A stretch of 64,000 bases of DNA, taken from Spirochaetales bacterium (GTDB taxonomy: Bacteria; Spirochaetota; Spirochaetia; Treponematales; Treponemataceae). Each line of letters opens with the position of its first letter. Positions within the stretch are counted from its first letter, which is position 1. The stretch is from NCBI GenBank assembly GCA_003252395.1, contig QKEL01000009.1, positions 186,001-250,000 of the forward strand. The letters are read 5' to 3'. A program made the translations under genes and the position numbers. The notes under the pieces are model-generated. The model searched no databases and was not told the DNA's origin. It saw nothing but the letters and a program-made list of their open reading frames with translations. Below, one piece after another: positions 8,966-16,642 of the stretch.

Positions 8966-8995
8966 TTAGAAAACGCCTGAGAATTGGGGTATATT
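8966..8995 (+). promoter_or_regulatory. Promoter of the phosphodiesterase gene, leaderless type
   Basis: TTAGAA (8966-8971), 18 bp spacer, TATATT (8990-8995). The ATG at 9003 is only 7 nt beyond the -10 box, so transcription should start at or next to the start codon. Confidence 0.5.
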
Positions 8996-9002
8996 GGTGA
9001 AT

Positions 9003-9716
9003 ATGAAAATCGCTTTCATTTCGGATATACACGCAAACATTTTGGCCTTCGAAGCGGTTCTTAAGGATATCAAAAAAATAAAGGCTGACCGTATCGTGTT
9101 TCTCGGCGACGCCTCGACGCTCGGTATCCGCCCGGCTGAGACCCTTGATCTTTTGGAGTCCATCCAATGCGAATGCGTTATGGGAAACCATGACGAGTTT
9201 ATGATCTCGCCGGAAAGAATCTATAAGTATACCAAGGACAAACTGGTAATCGATACGGTGGAGTGGTCTCGGCGCCTCCATGAGCCGCGGCATTTCAAGT
9301 TCATCAATACCTTTAAGCCGGAATTGAGCATCCCGCTCTCGCGAAACGCGGAAATCTTTTGCTATCACGGTTCTCCCGTTTCGAACATGGAAAACGTGAC
9401 GCCGGCGTCCGGCCTGGATTGCTTTCAGGGATACCTCGACGAGCGGCCGAACCGCATTTTCATAGGGGGCCACACGCACGTGCAGATGCTTCGAAACGTG
9501 CGGGGCATGCGGATCGTGACTTGCGGCAGCGTCGGTCAGCCCTTCGTCGGTTACGAGATGCCGCCGACGAAACACCCCTGGGCGGAATACGTGGTCATTA
9601 CCGATTCAGGTCGCCATTACAACATCGAATTCCGCCAGGTTGCGGTGGACAACGAGCGGATCAACCGCGAGATACTGGAAAGCGACAGCCCCATGAACCG
9701 CTTCATAAGCGAATAG
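9003..9716 (+). CDS. Metallophosphoesterase, YfcE/MJ0936-type phosphodiesterase
   Basis: Metal-site motifs of calcineurin-like phosphoesterases appear in order: DIHAN near the N terminus, LGDAS, GNHDE, YHGSP and GGHTHV. At 237 residues it fits the small cytoplasmic YfcE-like group, which hydrolyses phosphodiesters with two metal ions. The natural substrate cannot be told. In-frame TTG (8994) and GTG (8997) starts exist, but the ATG at 9003 begins MKIAFISDIHAN as in relatives and sits 7 nt after a TATATT box. It is convergent with the rhodanese gene. Confidence 0.85.
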   Translation: MKIAFISDIHANILAFEAVLKDIKKIKADRIVFLGDASTLGIRPAETLDLLESIQCECVMGNHDEFMISPERIYKYTKDKLVIDTVEWSRRLHEPRHFKFINTFKPELSIPLSRNAEIFCYHGSPVSNMENVTPASGLDCFQGYLDERPNRIFIGGHTHVQMLRNVRGMRIVTCGSVGQPFVGYEMPPTKHPWAEYVVITDSGRHYNIEFRQVAVDNERINREILESDSPMNRFISE

Positions 9717-9732
9717 GGCCGTCGCCGTTCGC

Positions 9733-10089
9733 CTATTTCGGGGGCATTGACGAAAGGGCGCCCGCGTTAAGCACGTTGCCGTAGCCGAGCCGCCGAAGCA
9801 AGGCGGCGGCCTGGGCGCTCCGCGAGCCGGAGGCGCAGTAGACCACGACCGCCCTGTCCTTCGCCCCGAGCTTTCCGCTTTTTTTCTGAAGGGTATCGAG
9901 GGGAATATTAACCGCCTCGGGGTAGTGCCCCGAAGCGTATTCCCCGGCCGTTCGTACGTCTACCACCAAGGCTCCCTCGCCCACGGCGGCGCGCACTTTT
10001 CGAGCCGTATTCCGTTTCCTGATTTGCCCCCAAACGACGAAGGCCGCCAGGGCCGATATAAACAAGATTCCCGTGAATTGCTGATCCAT
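9733..10089 (-). CDS. Membrane-anchored rhodanese-like protein
   Basis: A 118-residue protein. Residues about 5-21 form an N-terminal membrane anchor (FTGILFISALAAFVVWG). A rhodanese domain follows, with VVDVRTAGEYASGHYPEA and the active-site loop CASGSRS, where the Cys carries the persulfide. Single-domain rhodaneses move sulfane sulfur, for example in thiosulfate or sulfide handling. The ribosome site AGGAG lies 9 nt before the ATG. It stands alone, convergent with the phosphodiesterase gene. Confidence 0.88.
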   Translation of the reverse strand: MDQQFTGILFISALAAFVVWGQIRKRNTARKVRAAVGEGALVVDVRTAGEYASGHYPEAVNIPLDTLQKKSGKLGAKDRAVVVYCASGSRSAQAAALLRRLGYGNVLNAGALSSMPPK

Positions 10090-10172
10090 CGCGTAACGCT
10101 CCTATGGCTTGTGTATAAGGAGATGATACGGGAACGCTGGCGTTTATTCGGTGACCGCGGTTACGTACGGGC

Positions 10173-10200
10173 AAAAAAAAAGCGGTTCCGTGGAACCGCT
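10173..10200 (-). terminator. Intrinsic terminator downstream of tRNA-Pro
   Basis: Read on the minus strand, an 8-bp stem AGCGGTTC / GAACCGCT with a short loop is followed by a run of eight T. It lies 27 bp after the tRNA 3' end. Confidence 0.85.
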
Positions 10201-10226
10201 TTCGTCTCGCGACATAATTTTTTCGG

Positions 10227-10300
10227 TCGGGCAACCCGGACTTGAACCGGGGACCCCAAGTCCCCCAGACTTGTACGCTAACCACCTGCGCTATTGCCCG
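10227..10300 (-). tRNA. tRNA-Pro (anticodon GGG)
   Basis: A 74-nt cloverleaf. The acceptor stem CGGGCAA / TTGCCCG has the C1-G72 pair typical of bacterial tRNA-Pro and A73 as discriminator. The D stem is GCGC/GCGT, the anticodon stem CAAGT/ACTTG, and the loop CTGGGGG gives anticodon GGG, reading CCC. The T stem CCCGG/CCGGG has loop TTCAAGT. The 3' CCA is not encoded (ACCG follows), so it must be added by nucleotidyltransferase. A promoter and terminator flank it. Confidence 0.95.
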
Positions 10301-10333
10301 ACCCAAAAAACGCCGCCGTAAGACGCGAGAACT

Positions 10334-10362
10334 AAACTATCATGGGTTATCGGTTGTGTCAA
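10334..10362 (-). promoter_or_regulatory. Promoter of tRNA-Pro
   Basis: On the minus strand: TTGACA (10362-10357), 17-bp spacer, TAGTTT (10339-10334). Transcription would begin about 28 nt before the mature tRNA 5' end. Confidence 0.7.
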
Positions 10363-10368
10363 TACGTC

Positions 10369-10407
10369 TTGCCCGACAACCGTAAAACCACTATGATTAT
10401 TATCATA
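10369..10407 (+). promoter_or_regulatory. Promoter of the response-regulator gene with inverted repeat
   Basis: TTGCCC (10369-10374), 17-bp spacer, TATGAT (10392-10397). The -10 box is the left arm of an inverted repeat TATGAT-tatt-ATCATA (10392-10407) that spans the expected transcription start, a position suited to an operator. Confidence 0.5.
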
Positions 10408-10433
10408 AGAATACGTCGCTGGCGGAGCTGCAC

Positions 10434-11153
10434 ATGTCGGATACGAACGTTGATTTACGCGCAAAGGTACTGATCGCCGAGGATGACACGATCGTCGCCC
10501 TGGATCTTCAGGGCATGATCACGCGCCTTGGGTACGACGTGGTGCAAATCGTCAACACTCCCCAAACCGCCGTCGTCTCCGCGCTCCGCTTCCGGCCGGA
10601 TATCGTTCTGATTGACATGGGCCTCGCCGGCACGCCCGACGCGGTAGACGTCGCCCGGGAAATTAACGGGCAACTCGATATCCCCGTCGTCTTTTGCGTG
10701 GGAACGCCGGATATCGCCTCGCTGACGCGGACCAAGAATCTCGACTACGCGACCTACCTCCTCAAGCCCATCAATCCGGATAGCCTGTCCACGACGCTCG
10801 ATACGGTTCTGTATAAATACAAACTCGAGCGGCGGGTACGGCAGGCGGAAGCGCAGTTCCGCAAGCTCGCCGACACTTGCGGCCTATTGACCTATTTCAC
10901 GGAGCGGGGAGCCGCCGCGGAATGGCGTTGGTCTCCCTCCGCCGGACTGGAAACCGAGCGGGGCAGCCTATCGGATACGGTACGGGAACGGCTCGCCGAG
11001 GGAATCGCGGCCACGTCGGCGGGCGGCATCCCCGAGAAGGTCAATTTTATCCTGCCGCGCCCGGATGGGGCCTGGGCCGTCATCGGTATCCTGGACCGGG
11101 CTGACGGCCGCCTGCGCGGGCTCGTTATCCCCTTAAACGACCTTCCGGGCTAA
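10434..11153 (+). CDS. Response regulator with unidentified C-terminal domain
   Basis: Residues about 8-130 form a receiver domain: the acidic pair in IAEDDTIVALD, the phospho-acceptor Asp in IVLIDMGLAG, and the Lys in YLLKPIN. The receiver belongs to the type often attached to PAS or kinase proteins (AREING, GTPD). After a helical linker (KLERRVRQAEAQFRKLAD), the final 85 residues form a small domain that could be a degenerate PAS fold; no DNA-binding or kinase motif is visible. The TAA is 3 bp before the next gene's GTG, so the two are co-transcribed. The partner kinase is not in the window. Confidence 0.85.
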   Translation: MSDTNVDLRAKVLIAEDDTIVALDLQGMITRLGYDVVQIVNTPQTAVVSALRFRPDIVLIDMGLAGTPDAVDVAREINGQLDIPVVFCVGTPDIASLTRTKNLDYATYLLKPINPDSLSTTLDTVLYKYKLERRVRQAEAQFRKLADTCGLLTYFTERGAAAEWRWSPSAGLETERGSLSDTVRERLAEGIAATSAGGIPEKVNFILPRPDGAWAVIGILDRADGRLRGLVIPLNDLPG

Positions 11154-11156
11154 ACC

Positions 11157-12179
11157 GTGCCGGCCGAATATTTTCACGTAGCCTGCGCCCGGGACGCCCT
11201 TTCGACCCTGCCGGCGCTTCCTTTCGAAATCGATTCGGCTTCCTTCGCCCTTGGCTGTCAGGGCCCGGACATTTTTTCCCATAACCGGCGAACCAAGCCC
11301 CTCTCGCTGGCGTACGCCCGACTGTTGCACCGCCGTGAATACGGCACGTTTTCCGGGCATCTGGCCGCCCTGCTTTCCCGAAGCGGCGTCCGCGCCCAAT
11401 CCTGGTTCCTCGGCTTCCTTACCCATGCGGCGGTGGACCGTACGGTGCATCCCTACATTATCAGCAAATCATGCCCCCTTCCCGGCGAATCGGGGCCCGA
11501 TATCGACAGGGCGCGGCTCCATGCCTTTTTTGAGCGGATTCTCGACGATGCCCTTGAGGGCTATCGCGGAATTGACGGCGAAGGAGTAGCCTGGCACTGC
11601 GCTCCGGTGCGGATTCCCGCGGGCCTGCCCGAGGCCCTCGCCGAACCCGTGGCGGAGTCCCTGACGCGAACCTATGGGGACAAGGCCGGGGACCGGGTCG
11701 CCGAGCGGGTCTTGAACGCTTTCGCCGACGCGGGACGGGTGTTCGCGCTTACGGCGCCCGACCGCGGACGCTCGGTTGTATCGGACGATTTGGCCCGGCT
11801 TATCGGCTACGGACCAGACGCGGTGGCTCTCTTGCGGCCCGTGGGCTTGCGCGAACGCGCCGACTGGCTCAATCTCGAGCGCGAAGCGTGGCCCGAACCC
11901 GTTACGGGCGAATTGAGGCGCGAATCGGTGCCTGACCTCGCTTCCCTGGCCGCGGAACGTGCCGCGGCGGCCCTCATCGCGGGAATCTCCGCCTTGACGG
12001 GCGAGCGTGAACCCTCGGCGCTGGCCGCCCTGATCGGCAATCAATGCCTTTCCGCCTGCGGGGACGGGGGGTTGCCCGCTCCGGCGCGGTACTCCGCCCC
12101 CTTCGACCTGACCCCCTTCCTCCTTCAGCAAACCGAGCTGCGGCAGGCCCAGGTCCTCCGGGGAACGGCCTTCGGTTGA
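11157..12179 (+). CDS. Zinc-dependent phospholipase C-like protein
   Basis: Starts at GTG, 3 bp after the preceding stop. The N-terminal half resembles the Zn_dep_PLPC family: FALGCQGPDIFSHN, an H at the N terminus (YFHVACARD), and FLGFLTHAAVDRTVHPYI supply His and Asp residues suited to zinc binding. At 340 residues it is normal for this cytoplasmic bacterial group, whose substrates are mostly unknown. No signal peptide is seen, so a secreted toxin role is unlikely. Co-transcription with a response regulator is the only contextual clue. Confidence 0.75.
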   Translation: MPAEYFHVACARDALSTLPALPFEIDSASFALGCQGPDIFSHNRRTKPLSLAYARLLHRREYGTFSGHLAALLSRSGVRAQSWFLGFLTHAAVDRTVHPYIISKSCPLPGESGPDIDRARLHAFFERILDDALEGYRGIDGEGVAWHCAPVRIPAGLPEALAEPVAESLTRTYGDKAGDRVAERVLNAFADAGRVFALTAPDRGRSVVSDDLARLIGYGPDAVALLRPVGLRERADWLNLEREAWPEPVTGELRRESVPDLASLAAERAAAALIAGISALTGEREPSALAALIGNQCLSACGDGGLPAPARYSAPFDLTPFLLQQTELRQAQVLRGTAFG

Positions 12180-12204
12180 CCGCGCGCGGCGGCGCTGGTA
12201 TGAT
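12176..12204 (+). promoter_or_regulatory. Promoter of fliG1, leaderless type
   Basis: TTGACC (12176-12181), exactly 17 bp, TATGAT (12199-12204). The ATG at 12211 follows after 6 nt, so the A of the start codon is the predicted transcription start. Confidence 0.7.
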
Positions 12205-12210
12205 GCAGCG

Positions 12211-13332
12211 ATGAAGGTGAACGACCAGCGCTTGAGCGCGTACCGCAAAACCCTCGACGCAAGCGAAGAACCCGCCCTGATCAAGGTCCCCCAAAAAGAC
12301 GGGCCCCGTCCCCGCGAAGGGTCGGGCAATGAGCCGGCGGATACGCCCTATCGGAAGGTCGCGAAATTCCTCCTTTTGATCGGAAAGGAAGAAGCCGGGC
12401 GGATATTATCCCGGCTTTCTGAAGGTCAGGCGGAAAAAATCGCGGCGGAGATCGCCTCGATCCGCAGGGTTGACCCGGACGAGGCCTCGGTGGTCTTTGC
12501 CGAATTCGAGTCGCTTTTCCGAAAGGCCCGCGTGCCCTCGGGCGGATTGGATACCGCCCGCGAGATACTCTCCCAGGCGTTCGGCGAGGACCGCGCGGAG
12601 GAAATGCTCCGAAAGTCCGTGCCCGACATGGACGGAAAGCCCTTCGATTACCTTTCGGGCATGTCCGCGGAACGGGTCGACCGCCTGCTCGCGGGGGAAT
12701 TGCCCGCGGTTAAGGCCCTCGTTTTGTCCCGGCTTGAACCCGCCCAGGCGGCCGGGATCATTAAGCTCATGTCTCCCGAAGAGAAAAAGGAAATCGTGAT
12801 ACGCCTCGCGAAGCTTACCTCCGTCAGGCCCGAACTGATCCGCAGGGTCGACGAAACCATGCGCGAAAAAGTGCTCTCGGTTTCCGTGAGCGACGAGAGC
12901 GCCATCGACGGGCGGGCCGCGCTCGCCGAAATCCTCAGAAACATGGACATGAAATCAGGCTCGTCCATTCTCGAAGGACTCGGTTCGAACGATCCCGAGC
13001 TCGGTCGCGACCTCCGGGAACGGCTGTTCACCGAACGGGACATAGAACGCTCGGACGACCGCTTTTTGCAGGAAAAATTGCGTGTCCTCGAAGACCGCGA
13101 AATCGCCTTGGCCATAACGGGCCGGAGCGAGGGATTCAGGACCAAGATATTCGCGAACATATCGAAGGCCCGGGGCGCTCAGGTCCTTGAGGAAGAGCGC
13201 CTGGCGGAACCCGTTTCCAAAAAGGAGGCGGACCGGGCCTATAATTCTTTATTCGCCGCCCTTCGTACCGCCTGGGAGCGGGGCGACTTGCGGGTGGCGG
13301 ATCACGACGAAAAAGAGGAGTGGGTTGAATGA
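12211..13332 (+). CDS. fliG1: FliG-like flagellar rotor protein, spirochaete FliG1 type
   Basis: A 373-residue protein with the three-part FliG layout: an N domain from about 48 (YRKVAKFLLLIGKEEAGRILSRL), a middle ARM-like part, and a C domain about 270-350 with SDDRFLQEKLR and REIALAITGRSEGFRTKIFANIS. These match the torque helix and the ALKG-like segment of FliG. The EHPQ motif of the middle domain reads ELPA, and the C-terminal tail is longer than usual. Spirochaetes carry two FliG proteins. This divergent form, away from other flagellar genes, fits FliG1 rather than the main rotor FliG2. The stop overlaps the M16 peptidase start (ATGA). Confidence 0.85.
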   Translation: MKVNDQRLSAYRKTLDASEEPALIKVPQKDGPRPREGSGNEPADTPYRKVAKFLLLIGKEEAGRILSRLSEGQAEKIAAEIASIRRVDPDEASVVFAEFESLFRKARVPSGGLDTAREILSQAFGEDRAEEMLRKSVPDMDGKPFDYLSGMSAERVDRLLAGELPAVKALVLSRLEPAQAAGIIKLMSPEEKKEIVIRLAKLTSVRPELIRRVDETMREKVLSVSVSDESAIDGRAALAEILRNMDMKSGSSILEGLGSNDPELGRDLRERLFTERDIERSDDRFLQEKLRVLEDREIALAITGRSEGFRTKIFANISKARGAQVLEEERLAEPVSKKEADRAYNSLFAALRTAWERGDLRVADHDEKEEWVE

Positions 13333-16325
13333 ACGTACGGAAAGGCGATTACATACACGGTTTCGATATCGTTTCCCTCGAAGACTTCGAGGAACTGCGC
13401 GGGGTGGGCGTATTCGCCAGGCACCGGGTCACGGGCCTGGAACTCTTCCACATCGTGAACGACGACGAGGAAAACCTTTTTGCCTACGCCTTCGCCACGC
13501 CGCCGGCGGACTCGACGGGGGTCGCCCACATCATCGAGCACTCGGTGCTCTGCGGGTCGCGCAACTATCCCCTGAAGGATCCCTTTCTCGTGCTCGCGAA
13601 ACAGAGCGTCAAAACCTTTTTGAACGCCATGACCTTCCCCGACAAAACCGTATACCCGGCCAGCTCGATGGTCGAGGCGGATTATTTCAACCTCATGTCG
13701 GTCTACGGCGACGCCGTGTTCTTTCCCCTCTTGGAGGAATGGACGTTCCGGCAGGAGGGGCACCGGTTCGAGCGGGACGCCGAGGGACATGTATCGATAC
13801 AGGGCGTGGTTTTCAACGAGATGCGGGGGAATTACTCGAGCTTCGACAACGTCGCCGGCGACTGGTCCCTCAAATCGCTTTTGGGGGGCACCGTTTACGA
13901 ACACGATTCGGGGGGCGATCCGGCGGACATTCCCGCGTTGACCTACGAGCAGTTTAAGGCCTTTCACGCGAAATGGTACCATCCGTCGAACTGCCGCGTC
14001 TTTTTGTGCGGGAATATCCCGACCGAGCGCCAGCTCGAGCTTCTGGACCGCCGCTTTCTCTCATCGTTCAAAGCGCGGGAACGTGAGGAATTTCGCTCAA
14101 CGGTAGCGCCGTTCGACCGCCCCCGCATCCTCGAAGTGCCCGCCCCCGCGGGGGAGGGACAGGATAAGACACTGGCCACGGTCCAGCTCAATTGGCTCCT
14201 GCCCGATTCCACCGATACCGTCGCCTTAATGGAGGCGAATTTGGTGGCCGAGATCCTGCTCGGGCATGACGGCGCCCCCTTAAGCCGGGCCCTGCTGGAA
14301 TCGGGACTCGGCGAGGACGTGGCTCCTTCCAGCGGACTCGAGACGGAAATTCGCCACATGTGCTTCAGCGTGGGCTTGCGCGGCGTGAACCGCGACCGGG
14401 CCGACGCCGTTGAGCGCTTGGTGCGCGAAACGCTCGAAGCCCTCGTCGAGGGCGGTATCCCCGCCGAGGACATAGAGACGGCAGTCCGGTCCATCGATTT
14501 CGGAAACCGCGAGATCCGTCGGTCCGGTGGCCCCTTCGCGTTAACCCTGATGCGCCGTTCCCTGCGGGGCTGGATTCACGGGTTCGGTCCCGAGGCCACC
14601 CTTCGCTATATTCCCGCCTTTGAAACGGTGAAGCGCCGGATCTCCGAAGATCCGGAATACCTGGTACGGCTCCTTCGAAATTGGTTTTTGGACAACGGAA
14701 ACCGCTCGCGGGTCACGGTCTATCCCGATCCGGATTACGAGAAACGGTTGGAAGATTCCCTCTCGCTGCGGGTGAAAACCTTCGAAAGCGGCCTGACCGC
14801 GGAGGGCCGGGAAGCGTTCGCGAACGCGCAGGCGGCTTTTTTCTCGAAACAGGCCGAGATTGACGATCCTGAACGGCTCGCCCTCATACCCCACCTCTCC
14901 CGGAAGGACTTACCCCTCGTCGCCGATTCCATCGAAACGGTCATGGAGAAGGCGGGAAATATTCCCGTTTTCGCCCACGAACAGGCGACGAACGGCATCG
15001 CGTACCTGGATTTCGCCATACCGGTAGACGTGCTCATGCCGGAAGACTACCCGTACCTCCCGCTTTTTTCCTCCGCGCTGACGGGAATGGGCCTCGACGG
15101 CCTTTCCTGGGCCGAAACCTCGGCGCTCACCGCGCGCATAACCGGGGGCTTCGGTTCCACCCTGTTCACCAGTTCCACCGTACCGGGCTATACGCCTCCC
15201 GCAGGCGTGGACCCGCTGACCGTGGGCCGCGACTGGCTCATTTTGCGGGTAAAGGCATTGGGCGAGCTTTCCGGCGAGGCTATCGACCTGGCGTTCAGGT
15301 TCCTGGAATCCGCGGACTTTTCCGACACCAAGCGATTGATCGATCTCGTGCGGGAATATCGGAACGATCTCGATTCGTCCATCGCGCCCGCGGGCAACCA
15401 ATACGCGGTTTCCCGTGCCGCCGCCGGGACGGGGCGAATCAAGGCGGTGGACGAGTTGTGGAACGGCCTTTCGCAAATCGCGTTCATGCGGTCGCTCGCC
15501 TCCGAGATCGGGAAAAAGGGCCGGGCAGGGGATCTTTCGACTCGGCTGGAAGGCATAAAAAAACGCCTCCTCGAATCCGGCCTCGCGATCAACCTGACCG
15601 GGACTCGGGACCTCCTGGATTCGATGCTCGCCGCGATCGGCCGGCGGGGTTCCGCCTGGAAGGGTCCCGTCGCCGCCTCTCCCTCCGTTTCGGGGATCGA
15701 GCCCTTCCGCTCCCTGGCCTTCAAGGGCTTGCGGGAGGCTCCATTCATCGAGTTGATTACCGCGCCGATCCAAGTCGGCTTCGCCGCGGCGGTTTTGCCT
15801 TCTCCCCCGTACGGTACGGAGGAACACCCGGTGGATATCGTGTTCGGGCACTGGTTCGCCAGCGATCATCTGTGGGAAAAGATCCGCATGAAAGGCGGCG
15901 CGTACGGCGCGTTTTCCTATCCCGACTCGCTGGAAGACATTTTCGTGCTCGCCTCCTATCGCGACCCCGATCCCCTGAAATCGCTGGAGGTCTTTAAGGA
16001 AGCCTTGGCCGACGCGGCCGCGAATCCGCCGGACGCGCTCGCGCTGGATAAGACCGTAACCGGTTGCTACAGTCGCGAGGTGCAACCCCGCTCCCCGTCC
16101 GATAAGGGCTTTACCGCCTTCGTCAGGGTGTTATACGGCATTACCGACGAGGTGCGTCGGGCGAAAATCGCCCGCATTCTCTCCGTAACGCCGGAAGATA
16201 TCCGAAGGCGCGCCGAATCCCTTCTATCCGCATGGCCGGTTTCGGCGCAAACCGCCCTGGCCGGCAAGAAGCAACTCCAAGGATATGAGGATTTCGCTGG
16301 CATTGCGTCGAGATTCACTATATAA
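13329..16325 (+). CDS. M16C metallopeptidase, presequence-protease-like
   Basis: A 998-residue insulinase-family peptidase. The inverted zinc motif HIIEH lies at residues 67-71, with a downstream Glu in FNEMRGNYSSFDN near 164 as third ligand. An M16C-type associated region occupies the centre, and a C-terminal inactive repeat includes KGGAYGAFSYPDS. The size and layout match PreP/Cym1-like proteases, which degrade short unstructured peptides in a closed chamber. No signal peptide is visible, so it is probably cytoplasmic. It is translationally coupled to fliG1. Confidence 0.92.
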   Translation: MNVRKGDYIHGFDIVSLEDFEELRGVGVFARHRVTGLELFHIVNDDEENLFAYAFATPPADSTGVAHIIEHSVLCGSRNYPLKDPFLVLAKQSVKTFLNAMTFPDKTVYPASSMVEADYFNLMSVYGDAVFFPLLEEWTFRQEGHRFERDAEGHVSIQGVVFNEMRGNYSSFDNVAGDWSLKSLLGGTVYEHDSGGDPADIPALTYEQFKAFHAKWYHPSNCRVFLCGNIPTERQLELLDRRFLSSFKAREREEFRSTVAPFDRPRILEVPAPAGEGQDKTLATVQLNWLLPDSTDTVALMEANLVAEILLGHDGAPLSRALLESGLGEDVAPSSGLETEIRHMCFSVGLRGVNRDRADAVERLVRETLEALVEGGIPAEDIETAVRSIDFGNREIRRSGGPFALTLMRRSLRGWIHGFGPEATLRYIPAFETVKRRISEDPEYLVRLLRNWFLDNGNRSRVTVYPDPDYEKRLEDSLSLRVKTFESGLTAEGREAFANAQAAFFSKQAEIDDPERLALIPHLSRKDLPLVADSIETVMEKAGNIPVFAHEQATNGIAYLDFAIPVDVLMPEDYPYLPLFSSALTGMGLDGLSWAETSALTARITGGFGSTLFTSSTVPGYTPPAGVDPLTVGRDWLILRVKALGELSGEAIDLAFRFLESADFSDTKRLIDLVREYRNDLDSSIAPAGNQYAVSRAAAGTGRIKAVDELWNGLSQIAFMRSLASEIGKKGRAGDLSTRLEGIKKRLLESGLAINLTGTRDLLDSMLAAIGRRGSAWKGPVAASPSVSGIEPFRSLAFKGLREAPFIELITAPIQVGFAAAVLPSPPYGTEEHPVDIVFGHWFASDHLWEKIRMKGGAYGAFSYPDSLEDIFVLASYRDPDPLKSLEVFKEALADAAANPPDALALDKTVTGCYSREVQPRSPSDKGFTAFVRVLYGITDEVRRAKIARILSVTPEDIRRRAESLLSAWPVSAQTALAGKKQLQGYEDFAGIASRFTI

Positions 16326-16356
16326 TTGGTGTACACCCGCGCGGGAGGAATGCAGC

Positions 16357-16560
16357 ATGAAAAAAATGGACCAGGAAGGGTATACGATTCTGAAGCAACT
16401 CGTGTCCGACGTTCAAGGCGCTCCGTATCCGAACGTAATCGATAACGAGCTGTACCGGATTTGGTACGAACACGCTCAGCTCGTGGCCATACAATGTCTT
16501 GAGTATATCGACCGCAATTTTCCCAAGGACAAGGAAGACACGCACCTTCCGAAATTTTAA
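16357..16560 (+). CDS. Small hypothetical protein, 67 residues
   Basis: The ATG at 16357 has a good GGGAGGA ribosome site 7 nt upstream, so it is chosen over the in-frame ATG at 16285 inside the M16 gene. The product begins MKKMDQEGYTILKQL and is acidic to neutral and helical, with no signal peptide or membrane segment. A TATAAT box lies at 16321-16326, suggesting its own transcript. I do not recognise the family. Confidence 0.7.
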   Translation: MKKMDQEGYTILKQLVSDVQGAPYPNVIDNELYRIWYEHAQLVAIQCLEYIDRNFPKDKEDTHLPKF

Positions 16561-16606
16561 AGGGCCCTTTCACGCCGCCGCGACCGCTCGGGGATAAAAA
16601 CTCGCG

Positions 16607-16636
16607 TGGACGGCGACCGGGGTTTATGGCTATATT
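16607..16636 (+). promoter_or_regulatory. Promoter of clpB, leaderless type
   Basis: TGGACG (16607-16612), 18 bp, TATATT (16631-16636), then 6 nt to the ATG at 16643. I see no CIRCE or other heat-shock operator. Confidence 0.45.
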
Positions 16637-16642
16637 TATGTC

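Noticed and set aside
16285..16356. Upstream start for the 67-residue protein
   Set aside because: It lies within the M16 coding region and lacks a ribosome site, while the ATG at 16357 has GGGAGGA.
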